NCBI GenBank assembly: GCA_902527415.1
Contig: CABZPD010000002.1
Span: 1 to 64,000, forward strand
Origin: an uncultured Pelagibacteraceae bacterium
GTDB taxonomy: Bacteria; Pseudomonadota; Alphaproteobacteria; Pelagibacterales; Pelagibacteraceae
Length of the DNA stretch: 64,000 nt
Direction of reading: 5' to 3'
This document shows positions 50,889-60,752 of the stretch, one piece after another. The position numbers and the translations under genes were made by a program. Below the pieces are notes generated by a model. It made no database searches and was not told the DNA's origin. It was given only the letters and a program-made list of their open reading frames with translations. Numbering within the stretch: position 1 is the stretch's first letter; every line of letters begins with the position of its first letter.

Positions 50889-51500
50889 ATGAAAGTTTTA
50901 AATCAAAAAAAACTTAGAGAAAAATTTATTAAGTCAGGTGTAAAGATGATAGGTCCTGAAACTATTTTTTTTTCAAAAGATACAAAGATAGGGAGTAACG
51001 TAACTATAGAACCTTATGTTGTTATTGGTTCTAAAGTAAAAATTGGGAATAATGTAATTATAAAATCTTTTTCACATTTAGAATCTTGTAAAATTGAAAA
51101 TAAAGTTGAGATTGGTCCTTATGCCAGAATAAGACCTAATACAATTTTAAAAGAAGGATCCAAAGTAGGTAATTTTGTAGAGATTAAAAAAAGTACTTTA
51201 GGAAATAAATCTAAAGTTAACCATTTGTCTTATGTGGGAGATGCACAAATTGGAAAATCAGTAAATATTGGAGCAGGCACAATTACTTGTAATTATGATG
51301 GAGTTAAAAAAAATAAGACAAATATTAAAGACAAAGTATTTATAGGCTCAAACTCTTCTTTAGTTGCTCCAATAACCATAAACAAAAATAGTATTGTTGG
51401 AGCTGGATCTGTAATTACAAAGAACGTTAGAACAAAATCTTTAGCATTAACAAGACCGCCACAATTAGAAGTTAAGAATTACAAAAGAAAGAAAAAATAA
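50889..51500 (+). CDS. GlmU acetyltransferase domain alone (glucosamine-1-phosphate N-acetyltransferase)
   Basis: A 203-residue left-handed beta-helix protein that matches only the C-terminal half of GlmU. Acetyltransferase residues are present: R82 (YARIRP), K100 (FVEIKKS), H112 and Y115 (NHLSYVGDA), N135/Y136 (CNYDG). The N-terminal 20 residues align with the linker helix just before the helix domain in ordinary GlmU, so the cut is at a domain boundary. The uridyltransferase half is not in the window. glmS follows 4 bp later, so amino-sugar synthesis is the context. Confidence 0.85.
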   Translation: MKVLNQKKLREKFIKSGVKMIGPETIFFSKDTKIGSNVTIEPYVVIGSKVKIGNNVIIKSFSHLESCKIENKVEIGPYARIRPNTILKEGSKVGNFVEIKKSTLGNKSKVNHLSYVGDAQIGKSVNIGAGTITCNYDGVKKNKTNIKDKVFIGSNSSLVAPITINKNSIVGAGSVITKNVRTKSLALTRPPQLEVKNYKRKKK

Positions 51501-51503
51501 TTT

Positions 51504-53324
51504 ATGTGTGGAATTATTGGAATATCAAGTAACAAACCTGTTTCTGCAAATATAATTAATTCATTAAAAAAATTAGAGTACAGAGGGTATGACTCAGCAG
51601 GAATAGCTACACTTTCAGATGGTGAAATCAATGAAGTAAAATCAGAGGGAAGAGTTGATAACTTAGAAAATAATTTTGATTTAAAAAATTTAAGAGGAAA
51701 TATTGGCATAGGCCATGTAAGATGGGCAACTCATGGAATTCCAAATAGTTTAAATGCTCATCCTCATTCTTCTCATAACGTATCTGTAGTTCATAATGGA
51801 ATTATTGAAAACTCTACAATATTAAAAAAACATCTAATTAACAAAGGTCATAATTTCAAATCACAGACAGATACAGAAGTAATTGTTCATTTAATAACAG
51901 AACATTTAAAGACTTCAGAATTAGAAGAAGCCATCACAAAAACTTTAAAACAACTCCATGGCAGTTTTGCTCTTGGAATTGTTTTTAAAGATATGCCAGA
52001 CTTAATAGTCGGTGCTAGAAGAGGGTCACCATTAGCTGTTGGTTATGGTCCAAACGAAAACTATCTAGGGTCAGATTCTTATGCTCTAAAATCTATGACA
52101 AATAAAATTACTTATCTGGATGATGGTGAATTTTGCATTGTTAAAAAAGATCAAGTTCTTTTTTTCAATGAAGATGGAAAGAAGGTTAATAAAAAAATAT
52201 TAGAATTATCATCTAATGAAGCAAATTATGACAAAGGTGATTTTAAACATTTCATGGCAAAAGAAATTGAAGAACAACCAACAACAATTAAAACTGGAAT
52301 TAAAGAATATGTAGATAATGTAAATAAAGACATAAATATTTTTAATTTTCCTTGGAAACTAGAAGAGATTAATTCAATCACATTAATAGGATGTGGAACA
52401 GCGTACCACTCTTGCTTAATGGCAAAATATTGGTTTGAGGAACTTACAAATTTAGATGTTAATATAGATATAGCGTCAGAATTTAGATATAGAAAAAATA
52501 GATTTAAAAAAGACAGTTTATATATCTTTGTTTCACAATCCGGGGAAACAGCAGATACTTATGCAGCTTTAGATATATGTAACAAAAACAGCATGAAAAC
52601 GTGTGCTGTTGTTAATGTAATCGAAAGCTCAATAGCAAGAAATTCTAATTTTGTATTACCAATTCATTGTGGTCCTGAAATTGGAGTGGCATCAACAAAA
52701 GCATTTCTTGGACAAATACTTGTTTTATATATTTTGGCTTTAAAACTTGGATCAATGAGGAATGAAATTGAAAAAAAAGAATATCAAGAAAAGATTAAAG
52801 ATTTAAAAGCTTTACCAGACTTAATAGAAAAAACACTGCTCCATGACAATAATATCCAGGCAATATCTTCAACATTTAATGAAGCTAAAGGTTCAATGTT
52901 TTTAGGAAGAGGGTATTCTTATCCAATAGCTTTAGAAGGTGCATTAAAACTAAAAGAACTCTCTTATGTTCATGCTGAAGGATATCCAGCAGGGGAAATG
53001 AAACACGGACCTTTGGCCTTAATAGAAGAGGGCATGCCAGTTGTTGTTTTGGCCCCAAGAGATAATTATTACAAAAAAACAATTTCTAATATGCAGGAAG
53101 TTATTGCTAGAGGAGCGAAGGTATTATTGATAACCAACAAAAGTAAAGATGAAGTTGTGTCAGAAAATATTTGGGAAACTATTGAAGTTGAGAATACAAA
53201 TGACGACTTACTTCCATTCCTTTTGACTATTCCTCTTCAAAAACTCGCTTATTACTCTGCTCTTAAAAAAGGTTATGACATTGATAAGCCTAGAAATTTG
53301 GCTAAATCTGTCACTGTTGAATAA
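51504..53324 (+). CDS. glmS: Glucosamine-6-phosphate synthase (glutamine-hydrolysing)
   Basis: A 606-residue enzyme of normal length. The glutaminase nucleophile is Cys2 (MCGIIG); RRGSPLAVGYG near 168-178 ends that domain. Two SIS domains follow, with CGTAYHS, SQSGETADT and STKAFLGQ near 295-405 holding fructose-6-phosphate, and the C-terminal NLAKSVTVE. First step to UDP-GlcNAc, co-transcribed with the acetyltransferase gene. Confidence 0.95.
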   Translation: MCGIIGISSNKPVSANIINSLKKLEYRGYDSAGIATLSDGEINEVKSEGRVDNLENNFDLKNLRGNIGIGHVRWATHGIPNSLNAHPHSSHNVSVVHNGIIENSTILKKHLINKGHNFKSQTDTEVIVHLITEHLKTSELEEAITKTLKQLHGSFALGIVFKDMPDLIVGARRGSPLAVGYGPNENYLGSDSYALKSMTNKITYLDDGEFCIVKKDQVLFFNEDGKKVNKKILELSSNEANYDKGDFKHFMAKEIEEQPTTIKTGIKEYVDNVNKDINIFNFPWKLEEINSITLIGCGTAYHSCLMAKYWFEELTNLDVNIDIASEFRYRKNRFKKDSLYIFVSQSGETADTYAALDICNKNSMKTCAVVNVIESSIARNSNFVLPIHCGPEIGVASTKAFLGQILVLYILALKLGSMRNEIEKKEYQEKIKDLKALPDLIEKTLLHDNNIQAISSTFNEAKGSMFLGRGYSYPIALEGALKLKELSYVHAEGYPAGEMKHGPLALIEEGMPVVVLAPRDNYYKKTISNMQEVIARGAKVLLITNKSKDEVVSENIWETIEVENTNDDLLPFLLTIPLQKLAYYSALKKGYDIDKPRNLAKSVTVE

Positions 53325-53359
53325 ACTTTAAACTCTGCTAAAACACCTCTAGGTTGAAT

Positions 53360-54739
53360 ATGAAAAGTTGGAAAAAAAATAGTTGGAGAAAATATCCTGT
53401 AAAACATATTCCAGAATATCCAGATAAAAAAGAACTGGATAAAGTTTTGGATAAGATAGGAACATTTCCTCCATTAGTATTTGCTGGAGAAACAAGACAT
53501 CTTAAAAGTCAGTTAGCTGATGTTGTAGATGCAAAAGCCTTTTTGCTTCAAGGCGGAGATTGTGCTGAAAGTTTTGCAGAATTTAATCCAGATAATATTA
53601 GAGATACGTTTAAACTAATGTTGCAAATGTCACTAGTTTTAACTTACTCAGCTTCATTACCAGTAGTAAAAGTTGGAAGAATAGCAGGGCAATTTTCAAA
53701 GCCAAGAAGTGCACCGACAGAAATAAAAGATGGAGTAGAGCTGCCAAGTTATTTAGGTGACAACATAAATGCTATGGAATTTACTGAAAAGGCAAGGGTT
53801 CCAGATCCTAAAAGATTATTTAAAGCATACTCACAATCAGCTGCAACATTAAACCTTATAAGAGCATTCTGTCATGGTGGTTTTGCAGATCTAAAGAATG
53901 TTCATAATTGGAATTTAGGTTTTATTAAAAATTCACCTGAGTTAAAAAGATTTAAAGAGTTAGAGGATAATATTGCAAATGCTTTAGCTTTTATGGATGC
54001 TTGTGGAATTAACTCAGATTTTAATAGAAGATTAAAAACTGTTAACTTCTGGACATCACATGAGGCATTATTACTTCCTTTTGAAGAAACAATGACAAGA
54101 ACAGATTCTACAACGGGAGAGAATCACGATACATCTGCCCACTTTGTTTGGATTGGAGATAGGACAAGACAACTGGACGGAGGTCATGTTGAGTTTTGTA
54201 GGGGTATAGAAAATCCAATAGGAATTAAATGTGGACCTACTTTAAAAGCTGATGATTTAATTGATCTTTGCAACAGAATAAATCCTAAAAATGAAAAAGG
54301 TAAAATTACACTGATATCAAGATTTGGAGCAGATAATGTTTCAAAATTTTTACCAAAATTAATTAGGGCAATAAAAAAAGAAGGTTTAAATGTAATTTGG
54401 TCATGTGATCCTTGTCATGGAAATACAGTAAAAGCTGCTACAGGATTTAAAACAAGACCATTTAACAGTGTATTAAAAGAAGTTAAAAATGTTTTTGCAT
54501 GTCACCAAAGCGAAGGAAGTTACGCTGGTGGTTTACATATAGAATTAACTGGTCAAAATGTAACAGAGTGTATTGGTGGAGCACAAAAGATATCAGAAAA
54601 AGACTTATCATCAAGATATCACACGCATTGTGACCCAAGACTAAATGCAAACCAAGCTCTGGAATTAGCTTTCTTGATTTCAGATGAGATTAAAAAGAAT
54701 AGCTCTTATTCTAAAAACGCAGATAGAGCGGCATCTTAA
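53360..54739 (+). CDS. Class II 3-deoxy-7-phosphoheptulonate (DAHP) synthase
   Basis: A 459-residue plant-type (class II) DAHP synthase, first step of the shikimate pathway. GRIAGQFSKPRS near 113-124, LLQGGDCAESF near 62-72, and the metal-site WSCDPCHGNT and HIELTGQNVTEC are typical. I prefer the ATG at 53360 (AGGT five bases upstream) to the in-frame TTG at 53354. No separate regulatory domain is visible. Confidence 0.92.
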   Translation: MKSWKKNSWRKYPVKHIPEYPDKKELDKVLDKIGTFPPLVFAGETRHLKSQLADVVDAKAFLLQGGDCAESFAEFNPDNIRDTFKLMLQMSLVLTYSASLPVVKVGRIAGQFSKPRSAPTEIKDGVELPSYLGDNINAMEFTEKARVPDPKRLFKAYSQSAATLNLIRAFCHGGFADLKNVHNWNLGFIKNSPELKRFKELEDNIANALAFMDACGINSDFNRRLKTVNFWTSHEALLLPFEETMTRTDSTTGENHDTSAHFVWIGDRTRQLDGGHVEFCRGIENPIGIKCGPTLKADDLIDLCNRINPKNEKGKITLISRFGADNVSKFLPKLIRAIKKEGLNVIWSCDPCHGNTVKAATGFKTRPFNSVLKEVKNVFACHQSEGSYAGGLHIELTGQNVTECIGGAQKISEKDLSSRYHTHCDPRLNANQALELAFLISDEIKKNSSYSKNADRAAS

Positions 54740-54777
54740 GACATTGTAAAATTTTAAATATCTAATACTTTAAAATC

Positions 54778-55515
54778 ATGAATGCTTCAGAAAAAGTAAA
54801 ATTTATCACTACTTGGATTAAAGATTATGTAAATAATATGCCAAGTAAGGCAGAGTCATTAGTTATAGGAATTTCTGGAGGAATAGATTCGTCAGTTTCT
54901 AGCACATTAAGTGCAATGACAGGTTTAAAAACTATTGTTTTATCAATGCCAATCAAACAGAAATCACATCAACATGATTTAAGTTTAAAGCATCAACAGT
55001 GGTTAGTTAAAAATTTTAAAAATGTTGAGGCACATACTATCAATTTAGATGAGTTATTTTTGGCTTTTAGTTCCAGTTTATCAAATTTTGATAATGAACA
55101 TGGAATGGCGAATTCTAGAGCTAGATTAAGAATGACAACGCTTTATCAAGTTGCTGCAGCAAATAAAGGAATAGTAGTTGGAACTGGAAATAAAGTTGAG
55201 GATTTTGGTGTTGGGTTTTATACAAAATATGGAGATGGTGGCGTAGATATATCGCCCATAGCAGATTGCAATAAAACTGAAGTTTGGGAGATTGGAAAAG
55301 AGCTTGGAATTTTAAAAGAAATTATAGACGCAGCTCCCACAGATGGTTTGTGGGATGATGGAAGAACGGATGAAGGTCAACTTGGACTAAAATATGAAGA
55401 ATTAGAAGAGGCTATGGATAATCCAAATTCAGCTAATCGAGCTAAATACGAAACAATTAGAAAACAAAATTTGCACAAAATGGAGCCAATTCCAGTGTGT
55501 AAAATTCCAAATTAA
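54778..55515 (+). CDS. nadE: NAD+ synthetase, ammonia-dependent form
   Basis: A 245-residue synthetase domain with the pyrophosphatase loop VIGISGGIDSSVSS near 28-41, RLRMTTLYQVAA near 118-130, GTGNKVEDFGVGFYTKYGDGGVDI split near 140-162, and PTDGLWDDGRTDE near 196-208. There is no glutaminase (nitrilase) domain, so free ammonia or a partner would supply nitrogen. It makes NAD+ from nicotinate adenine dinucleotide. Confidence 0.9.
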   Translation: MNASEKVKFITTWIKDYVNNMPSKAESLVIGISGGIDSSVSSTLSAMTGLKTIVLSMPIKQKSHQHDLSLKHQQWLVKNFKNVEAHTINLDELFLAFSSSLSNFDNEHGMANSRARLRMTTLYQVAAANKGIVVGTGNKVEDFGVGFYTKYGDGGVDISPIADCNKTEVWEIGKELGILKEIIDAAPTDGLWDDGRTDEGQLGLKYEELEEAMDNPNSANRAKYETIRKQNLHKMEPIPVCKIPN

Positions 55516-55560
55516 TCAAATAGATTCACAAATCTATTTTTTAAGTATATTCCTAAAATA

Positions 55561-56916
55561 ATGAGTAAAGATATTTTTTTAACAAATAATCTTTCAAATA
55601 AAAAAGAGAAATTTGTTCCACTAGATAAAAATAATATAAGAATGTATGTGTGTGGTCCAACAGTTTATGATGATCCCCATATTGGGAATGCGAGACCAAT
55701 AGTTGTATTTGATATTTTATTTAAAATTTTTAAAAAAAATTATCCCAAAGTTACATATGTTAGAAATATTACAGATGTAGATGATAAAATTATTAAATCT
55801 TCAAAAGAAAATAATATTTTGATTTCAGAATTAACCAATAAGGTAACTAAAAGTTTTAGTGAAGATTGTCATTACTTAAATTGTGAAGAACCAACCCATC
55901 AACCTAAAGCAACAGAAAATATAGATTTGATGATTGAAATGATTTCTGAATTAATAAAAAAAGGATTTGCATATGAAAATAATAGGCATGTTTATTTTGA
56001 GGTTAAAAAATTCAAGGATTATGGTCAACTATCAAATAAAAAATTAGAAGAACTTATTGCTGGATCCAGAGTAGAAGTCAGTGAAAATAAAAAAAATTCA
56101 GAAGACTTTGTTTTGTGGAAACCTTCAGAAGATGACGAACCTTCATGGGAATCTCCATGGGGAAAAGGAAGGCCAGGATGGCATCTAGAGTGTTCAGCAA
56201 TGTCAAAAAAATTTTTAGGAGATGAGTTTGATGTTCATGGAGGTGGTATAGATTTGTTATTTCCTCATCATGAAAATGAAATAGCTCAATCAAGATGTGC
56301 AAATGGTACAAAAATATTTGCAAAATTTTGGATGCATAATGCATTCATCACTATGTCTAATGAAAAGATGGCTAAGTCTCAGGGAAATATTTTAAAAATA
56401 AAAGATTTTAGAAATAAGATAAGCGGTCAAGTTTTGAGATTAGCTTTATTGAGTGCGCATTATAAACAACCATTAGATTGGAACAATAAACTTCTGGACG
56501 ACTGTCAAAACACGATAAATAAATGGTACAATTCATATTTAGATATTGAAAATAATTCTAAAGTTTCTGATGAAATTCTTCAGCCACTTTACGATGATTT
56601 AAATACACCTGGATACATTGCTAATTTACATCAATTATATGACAAAGCTCAAAAAGGTAATGATGAAGATAAATCTTTATTTGTTTCTGCTTGTAAATTT
56701 GTAGGACTATTAAACGAAAGTAAAGAAAATTGGCTTAAATTTAAAATTAGCAAAGCTTTAATTTCTGAAAAAGAAATCTTACAAAAAATTCAGGAAAGAA
56801 ATAAGGCAAGAGAGAACAAAAATTACGAAGAAGCTGATAAAATTAGAAATGAGCTTTTAGACAAAGGTGTTTTAATAGAAGATAAAGATGGTAAAACGAC
56901 TTGGAAATTTAAATGA
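55561..56916 (+). CDS. cysS: Cysteinyl-tRNA synthetase
   Basis: A 451-residue class I synthetase. MYVCGPTVYDDPHIGNARP near 29-47 holds a zinc cysteine and the HIGH-type motif; GWHLECSAMS and HGGGIDLLFPHHENEIAQS give further zinc ligands; KMAKSQGN near 275-282 is the KMSKS loop. Length is normal. It overlaps cimA by 4 bp (ATGA). Confidence 0.95.
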   Translation: MSKDIFLTNNLSNKKEKFVPLDKNNIRMYVCGPTVYDDPHIGNARPIVVFDILFKIFKKNYPKVTYVRNITDVDDKIIKSSKENNILISELTNKVTKSFSEDCHYLNCEEPTHQPKATENIDLMIEMISELIKKGFAYENNRHVYFEVKKFKDYGQLSNKKLEELIAGSRVEVSENKKNSEDFVLWKPSEDDEPSWESPWGKGRPGWHLECSAMSKKFLGDEFDVHGGGIDLLFPHHENEIAQSRCANGTKIFAKFWMHNAFITMSNEKMAKSQGNILKIKDFRNKISGQVLRLALLSAHYKQPLDWNNKLLDDCQNTINKWYNSYLDIENNSKVSDEILQPLYDDLNTPGYIANLHQLYDKAQKGNDEDKSLFVSACKFVGLLNESKENWLKFKISKALISEKEILQKIQERNKARENKNYEEADKIRNELLDKGVLIEDKDGKTTWKFK

Positions 56917-58514
56917 GCAAAGAACAACTTTATATATTTGATACAACACTGCGTGATGGTGCACAAACTCAAGGTGTAGATTTTTCAATTGATGATAAAG
57001 AAAAAATCTCATCAGCTTTAGATAAATTGGGTGTTGATTATGTTGAGGGTGGTTGGCCAGGGGCAAATCCAACTGATACTGAGTTTTTCAATAAAGATCA
57101 TAACTTTAAATCAACAAAATTAACTGCATTTGGTATGACTAAAAAATCTGAACATAGCGCAGAAAATGACCCTATGCTCTCATCCTTAATTAATTCAAAA
57201 AGTACTTCTGTTTGCTTGTTTGGAAAATCATGGGATTTTCAAGTGGATGTCGCATTAGGAATAAGTAATGAGCAGAATTTAATGAATATAAGTGAAAGCA
57301 CAAAACACATTGTTAAATCTGGAAAAGAGTTCATGTTTGATGCTGAACATTTTTTTGATGGATATAAAGCTAATCCAGAATATGCAATGTTATGTTTAAA
57401 AGCTGCTTTTGATAATGGTGCTAGATGGATTGTGTTATGTGATACTAACGGTGGTACACTTCCACACGAGGTTACAGAAATTGTATCTAAAGTAAGTAAG
57501 CAAATTCCAGGAAAAAATTTAGGAATACATGCTCATAATGATACCGAAAATGCAGTAGCTAATAGTCTTGCAGCAGTTCAAGCAGGTGTCAGACAAGTGC
57601 AGGGCACAATCAATGGTTTGGGTGAAAGATGTGGAAATGCTAATTTGATGTCATTAATTCCTTCATTTTTTTTAAAGAAAGATTTTTCAGATAATTTTAA
57701 TTTAAAAATTAAAAGAGAAAATTTAAAAAACTTAACTCAATGCTCAAGATTATTAGATGAGATATTAAATCGTAAACCAAATAAACATTTACCTTATGTT
57801 GGAGCTTCTGCTTTTTCTCACAAGGGTGGAATGCATGTTTCAGCAGTTCAAAAAGATCCCAAAACCTATGAGCATATTAATCCTGAAGAAGTTGGAAATT
57901 CTAGAAATATTGTAGTTTCAGACCAATCAGGTCAATCCAATATAATGTCAAGATTGAATTCTATAGGAATTAAAGTTGAGAAAAGCGACCCAAAGATTAA
58001 AAAACTTTTAGATGAAGTGAAAGATCGAGAATTTATTGGTTATAGTTACGATGGTGCTGACGCATCCTTTGAGCTGTTAGCTCGAAGATTAATGGGAGAG
58101 ATACCAAGGTATATTTCTATTAATGAATATGATGTTTCAGTAAAGAAAGATAATGCAGGAGAAATTGTTTCATATGCAAAAGCTCAATTAGAAGTAGATG
58201 GAGATAAAATTTTGTGTGAGGGGCAAGGAAATGGACCTGTTAATGCTCTAGATAATGCAATTAGAAAGAATGTTAACAAGCTTGCTAAATATTCAGAATA
58301 TTTAAAAGATTTAAGACTTGTTGATTACAAAGTTAGAATTTTAAATACTGGTACAGAAGCTGTAACAAGAGTTAGTATTGAAAGTACTGATTCAAAGGGT
58401 GTTAACTGGTTTACCATTGGAGTATCACCAAATATCATTGATGCATCTTTCAAAGCTTTAGTAGACAGTCTAGATTATAAGTTATTTAAGGATAAAGCAC
58501 CCGGTAGTTTGTAA
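56913..58514 (+). CDS. cimA: Citramalate synthase
   Basis: A 533-residue member of the isopropylmalate/homocitrate synthase family. The start LYIFDTTLRDGAQTQGVDFS is typical of CimA, with the metal histidines in GIHAHND and a GASAFSHKGGMHVSAV segment near 296-311, and a C-terminal regulatory (LeuA dimer) domain from about 400. It condenses acetyl-CoA and pyruvate, giving a threonine-independent route to 2-ketobutyrate and isoleucine. It follows cysS directly. Confidence 0.88.
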   Translation: MSKEQLYIFDTTLRDGAQTQGVDFSIDDKEKISSALDKLGVDYVEGGWPGANPTDTEFFNKDHNFKSTKLTAFGMTKKSEHSAENDPMLSSLINSKSTSVCLFGKSWDFQVDVALGISNEQNLMNISESTKHIVKSGKEFMFDAEHFFDGYKANPEYAMLCLKAAFDNGARWIVLCDTNGGTLPHEVTEIVSKVSKQIPGKNLGIHAHNDTENAVANSLAAVQAGVRQVQGTINGLGERCGNANLMSLIPSFFLKKDFSDNFNLKIKRENLKNLTQCSRLLDEILNRKPNKHLPYVGASAFSHKGGMHVSAVQKDPKTYEHINPEEVGNSRNIVVSDQSGQSNIMSRLNSIGIKVEKSDPKIKKLLDEVKDREFIGYSYDGADASFELLARRLMGEIPRYISINEYDVSVKKDNAGEIVSYAKAQLEVDGDKILCEGQGNGPVNALDNAIRKNVNKLAKYSEYLKDLRLVDYKVRILNTGTEAVTRVSIESTDSKGVNWFTIGVSPNIIDASFKALVDSLDYKLFKDKAPGSL

Positions 58515-58517
58515 AAA

Positions 58518-59381
58518 ATGAAAATTAAAAAATTTTCAGAAAAACCATCTGATCTTAAAAGTAGAATAGGGACAAAACCAATAGTTTGTTATCCAAATAC
58601 GAATATTGAAGAAAAAAATTTAAGTATTTTACATTCTGCTAGAGAACACTTAATTAAAAAGGATGAAGTAATAATACCTCCAAGAGACGCAAAAACGTTC
58701 GAAGTTAAATTTGGAGAGTTTTTTAGAATTGAAAGTGTAGAGGGACCTCAAGTAGGAGATTTAAATTTATTTAATTTAAATAATTTAGAAGAAAAATTTT
58801 ACTCAGGTAAAACAAGAGCACTTTATGGTACTCATCTTTCAGTAGGCGATAAAATGTTTAGTAGTTTTCCCTATCTTAGATCTTTAGCAACAATAACTTG
58901 GGACACTTTAGATTGGTATGATTATGATAAAGATGGAGGATCGGTTCATGATGTCATTGGCACAAGATGTGATCCTTATACATCAAAACTTTTGAGCGAT
59001 AATGATTATCACTATTGTTGCCACTCAAATTTAACAAGAGCTTTAGTTAAAGAAAAAAATATTCAATTAGATCGTGCAGAAAAAATAGTTCATGATGTAT
59101 TAAATGTATTTATGTTAACTGGATTTACTAATGATACTAAACAATACTTTATGAAAGCAAGTCCTGTAAGACCTGGTGATTATTTAGAGTTTTTTGCTGA
59201 AACAGATTTGTTAGGTGCCCTCTCTGCTTGTCCAGGGGGTGATTGCGGATCTGAACATTCATCTGATGTAGCAAAATGCTATCCATTAAAAGTTTCTATT
59301 TGGTCAGTAGATCATAAATATTTAAATAATATCAAACCATCGGCTATTTCCAATTATAACAGAAATCATGGCATAGATTAA
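58518..59381 (+). CDS. DUF1989 (urea carboxylase-associated) family protein
   Basis: A 287-residue protein with the DUF1989 pattern: VIIPPRDAKTFEVKFGEFFRIESVEGPQVGDLN (spanning about 51-83), a HxC cluster in YHYCCHSNL, and SACPGGDCGSE near 236-246. The cysteines and histidines suggest a bound metal. Family members are linked to urea-amidolyase or amine metabolism, but no such genes are adjacent; here it is 3 bp after cimA and shares a base with trmJ. Function unknown. Confidence 0.78.
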   Translation: MKIKKFSEKPSDLKSRIGTKPIVCYPNTNIEEKNLSILHSAREHLIKKDEVIIPPRDAKTFEVKFGEFFRIESVEGPQVGDLNLFNLNNLEEKFYSGKTRALYGTHLSVGDKMFSSFPYLRSLATITWDTLDWYDYDKDGGSVHDVIGTRCDPYTSKLLSDNDYHYCCHSNLTRALVKEKNIQLDRAEKIVHDVLNVFMLTGFTNDTKQYFMKASPVRPGDYLEFFAETDLLGALSACPGGDCGSEHSSDVAKCYPLKVSIWSVDHKYLNNIKPSAISNYNRNHGID

Positions 59382-60094
59382 TGTCTGTTAATAATATTTC
59401 TTTCATTTTACACAAACCTCAACTCTCAGAAAATATTGGAGCCTGTGCAAGGGGAATGAAAAATTTTAATTTTAATAAACTGATTGTTATTGAACCTAAA
59501 CCAATATTTCCAAATGATAAAATTTTAGCGACCTCAGTAGGAGCAAAAAATATAATTAATAAAGCAAAAAATTTTGAAAATTTAGAAAAACCTTTAAAAA
59601 ATATTGATATTGTAATTGCAACATCAGCACGATTTAGAAATAAAAATATTAAACATATCCAATTAGAAGATTTAAAAAAAATTAATTATAAAAAGAAAAT
59701 AGCTTTTTTATTTGGTTCAGAAGCGTCTGGTTTATCAAACAATGAAATAAGCTATGCAAATTATACTCTTCAAATTCCAACTAATCCTGATTTTAAATCA
59801 TTAAATTTATCTCACAGCTTAATAATAATTGCTCAATATCTATCAAGCATAATTAATTCAAAAACATCTTCTTTTAAGAAATCGAGTAAAGTTAAATCAG
59901 CATCTAAAAAAGAGATAGTTGCTATGGCAAATCTTTGCATACAGAATCTTGAAGAGATTAATTTTTTTAAATCAAAAGAGAAGAAACCAATAATGCTTGA
60001 AAACTTGAGGAATATTTTTTATAGGATGGAATTATCAACCAAAGAAACACGTATTTTATCAGGTGTATTTGCAAGTTTAGGTAAAAAACGTTGA
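59381..60094 (+). CDS. trmJ: tRNA/rRNA 2'-O-methyltransferase (TrmJ/SpoU family)
   Basis: A 237-residue SPOUT methyltransferase. FILHKPQLSENIGACARGMKNF near 8-29, AFLFGSEASGLSN near 107-119 and IPTNPDFKSLNLSHSLII near 131-148 are the three family motifs that form the AdoMet knot. TrmJ modifies position 32 of several tRNAs. The place between cimA and rpsD fits alphaproteobacterial gene order. Confidence 0.85.
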   Translation: MSVNNISFILHKPQLSENIGACARGMKNFNFNKLIVIEPKPIFPNDKILATSVGAKNIINKAKNFENLEKPLKNIDIVIATSARFRNKNIKHIQLEDLKKINYKKKIAFLFGSEASGLSNNEISYANYTLQIPTNPDFKSLNLSHSLIIIAQYLSSIINSKTSSFKKSSKVKSASKKEIVAMANLCIQNLEEINFFKSKEKKPIMLENLRNIFYRMELSTKETRILSGVFASLGKKR

Positions 60095-60122
60095 TTGACA
60101 AAATGATGAGTAAGTTTATAAA
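60095..60122 (+). promoter_or_regulatory. rpsD promoter, nearly leaderless
   Basis: TTGACA (60095-60100), a 16-bp spacer and TATAAA (60117-60122) form one of the best sigma-70 promoters in the window. Transcription should begin around 60129, only about six bases before the rpsD ATG (60135), which has no ribosome-binding site. Confidence 0.65.
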
Positions 60123-60134
60123 GCCCACTATCAA

Positions 60135-60752
60135 ATGACAAAAAGATTAAACTCTAAACATAAAGTAGACAGAAGATTAAAAGTTAACCTTTGGGGCAGA
60201 CCCAAAAGTCCTTTTAATACTAGAGCTTATGGACCAGGACAACATGGTCAAACAAAAACATCAAAGCCATCTGATTATGGAATACAGCTTCAGGCTAAAC
60301 AAAAATTAAAAGCCTATTATGGTAACATTAACGAGAGACAATTTAGAAATATTTACAAAAAAGCAGTAATGCTTAAGGGTGATACTGGTGAAAATTTAAT
60401 TGGTCTTCTTGAAAGAAGGTTAGATGCTGTGATTTACAGAGCAAAATTTGCAACAACAATTTTTTCAGCTAGACAATTAATCAATCATGGACATGTAAAA
60501 GTAAATGGCAAAAAAGTGAATATTGGAAGTTATTTAGTCAGAGAAGAGGATTCAATTGAGATAAGAGATAAATCTAAACAGCTTGCAATAATCGATATAG
60601 CTCTTGCTAATAAAGAAAGAGAAACTCCAGAATACATTCAGATGGATGAAAAAAATAAAAAATTAAAATTTGTTAGAGTACCAAAATTTGAAGAAGTCCC
60701 GTATCCAATTGTTATGGAACCTAATCTAGTAATTGAATATTATTCTAGATAA
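60135..60752 (+). CDS. rpsD: 30S ribosomal protein S4
   Basis: A 205-residue primary 16S rRNA-binding protein. AYGPGQHGQ near 34-42 and the S4 RNA-binding fold ([42 protein letters not shown] spans about 96-137) are diagnostic. Typical alphaproteobacterial length, without zinc cysteines. It converges on grxD with no gap. Confidence 0.97.
   Translation: MTKRLNSKHKVDRRLKVNLWGRPKSPFNTRAYGPGQHGQTKTSKPSDYGIQLQAKQKLKAYYGNINERQFRNIYKKAVMLKGDTGENLIGLLERRLDAVIYRAKFATTIFSARQLINHGHVKVNGKKVNIGSYLVREEDSIEIRDKSKQLAIIDIALANKERETPEYIQMDEKNKKLKFVRVPKFEEVPYPIVMEPNLVIEYYSR

Noticed and set aside
53354-53359. TTG at 53354 as start of DAHP synthase
   Set aside because: It adds two residues only and lies within the likely ribosome-binding region of the ATG at 53360.
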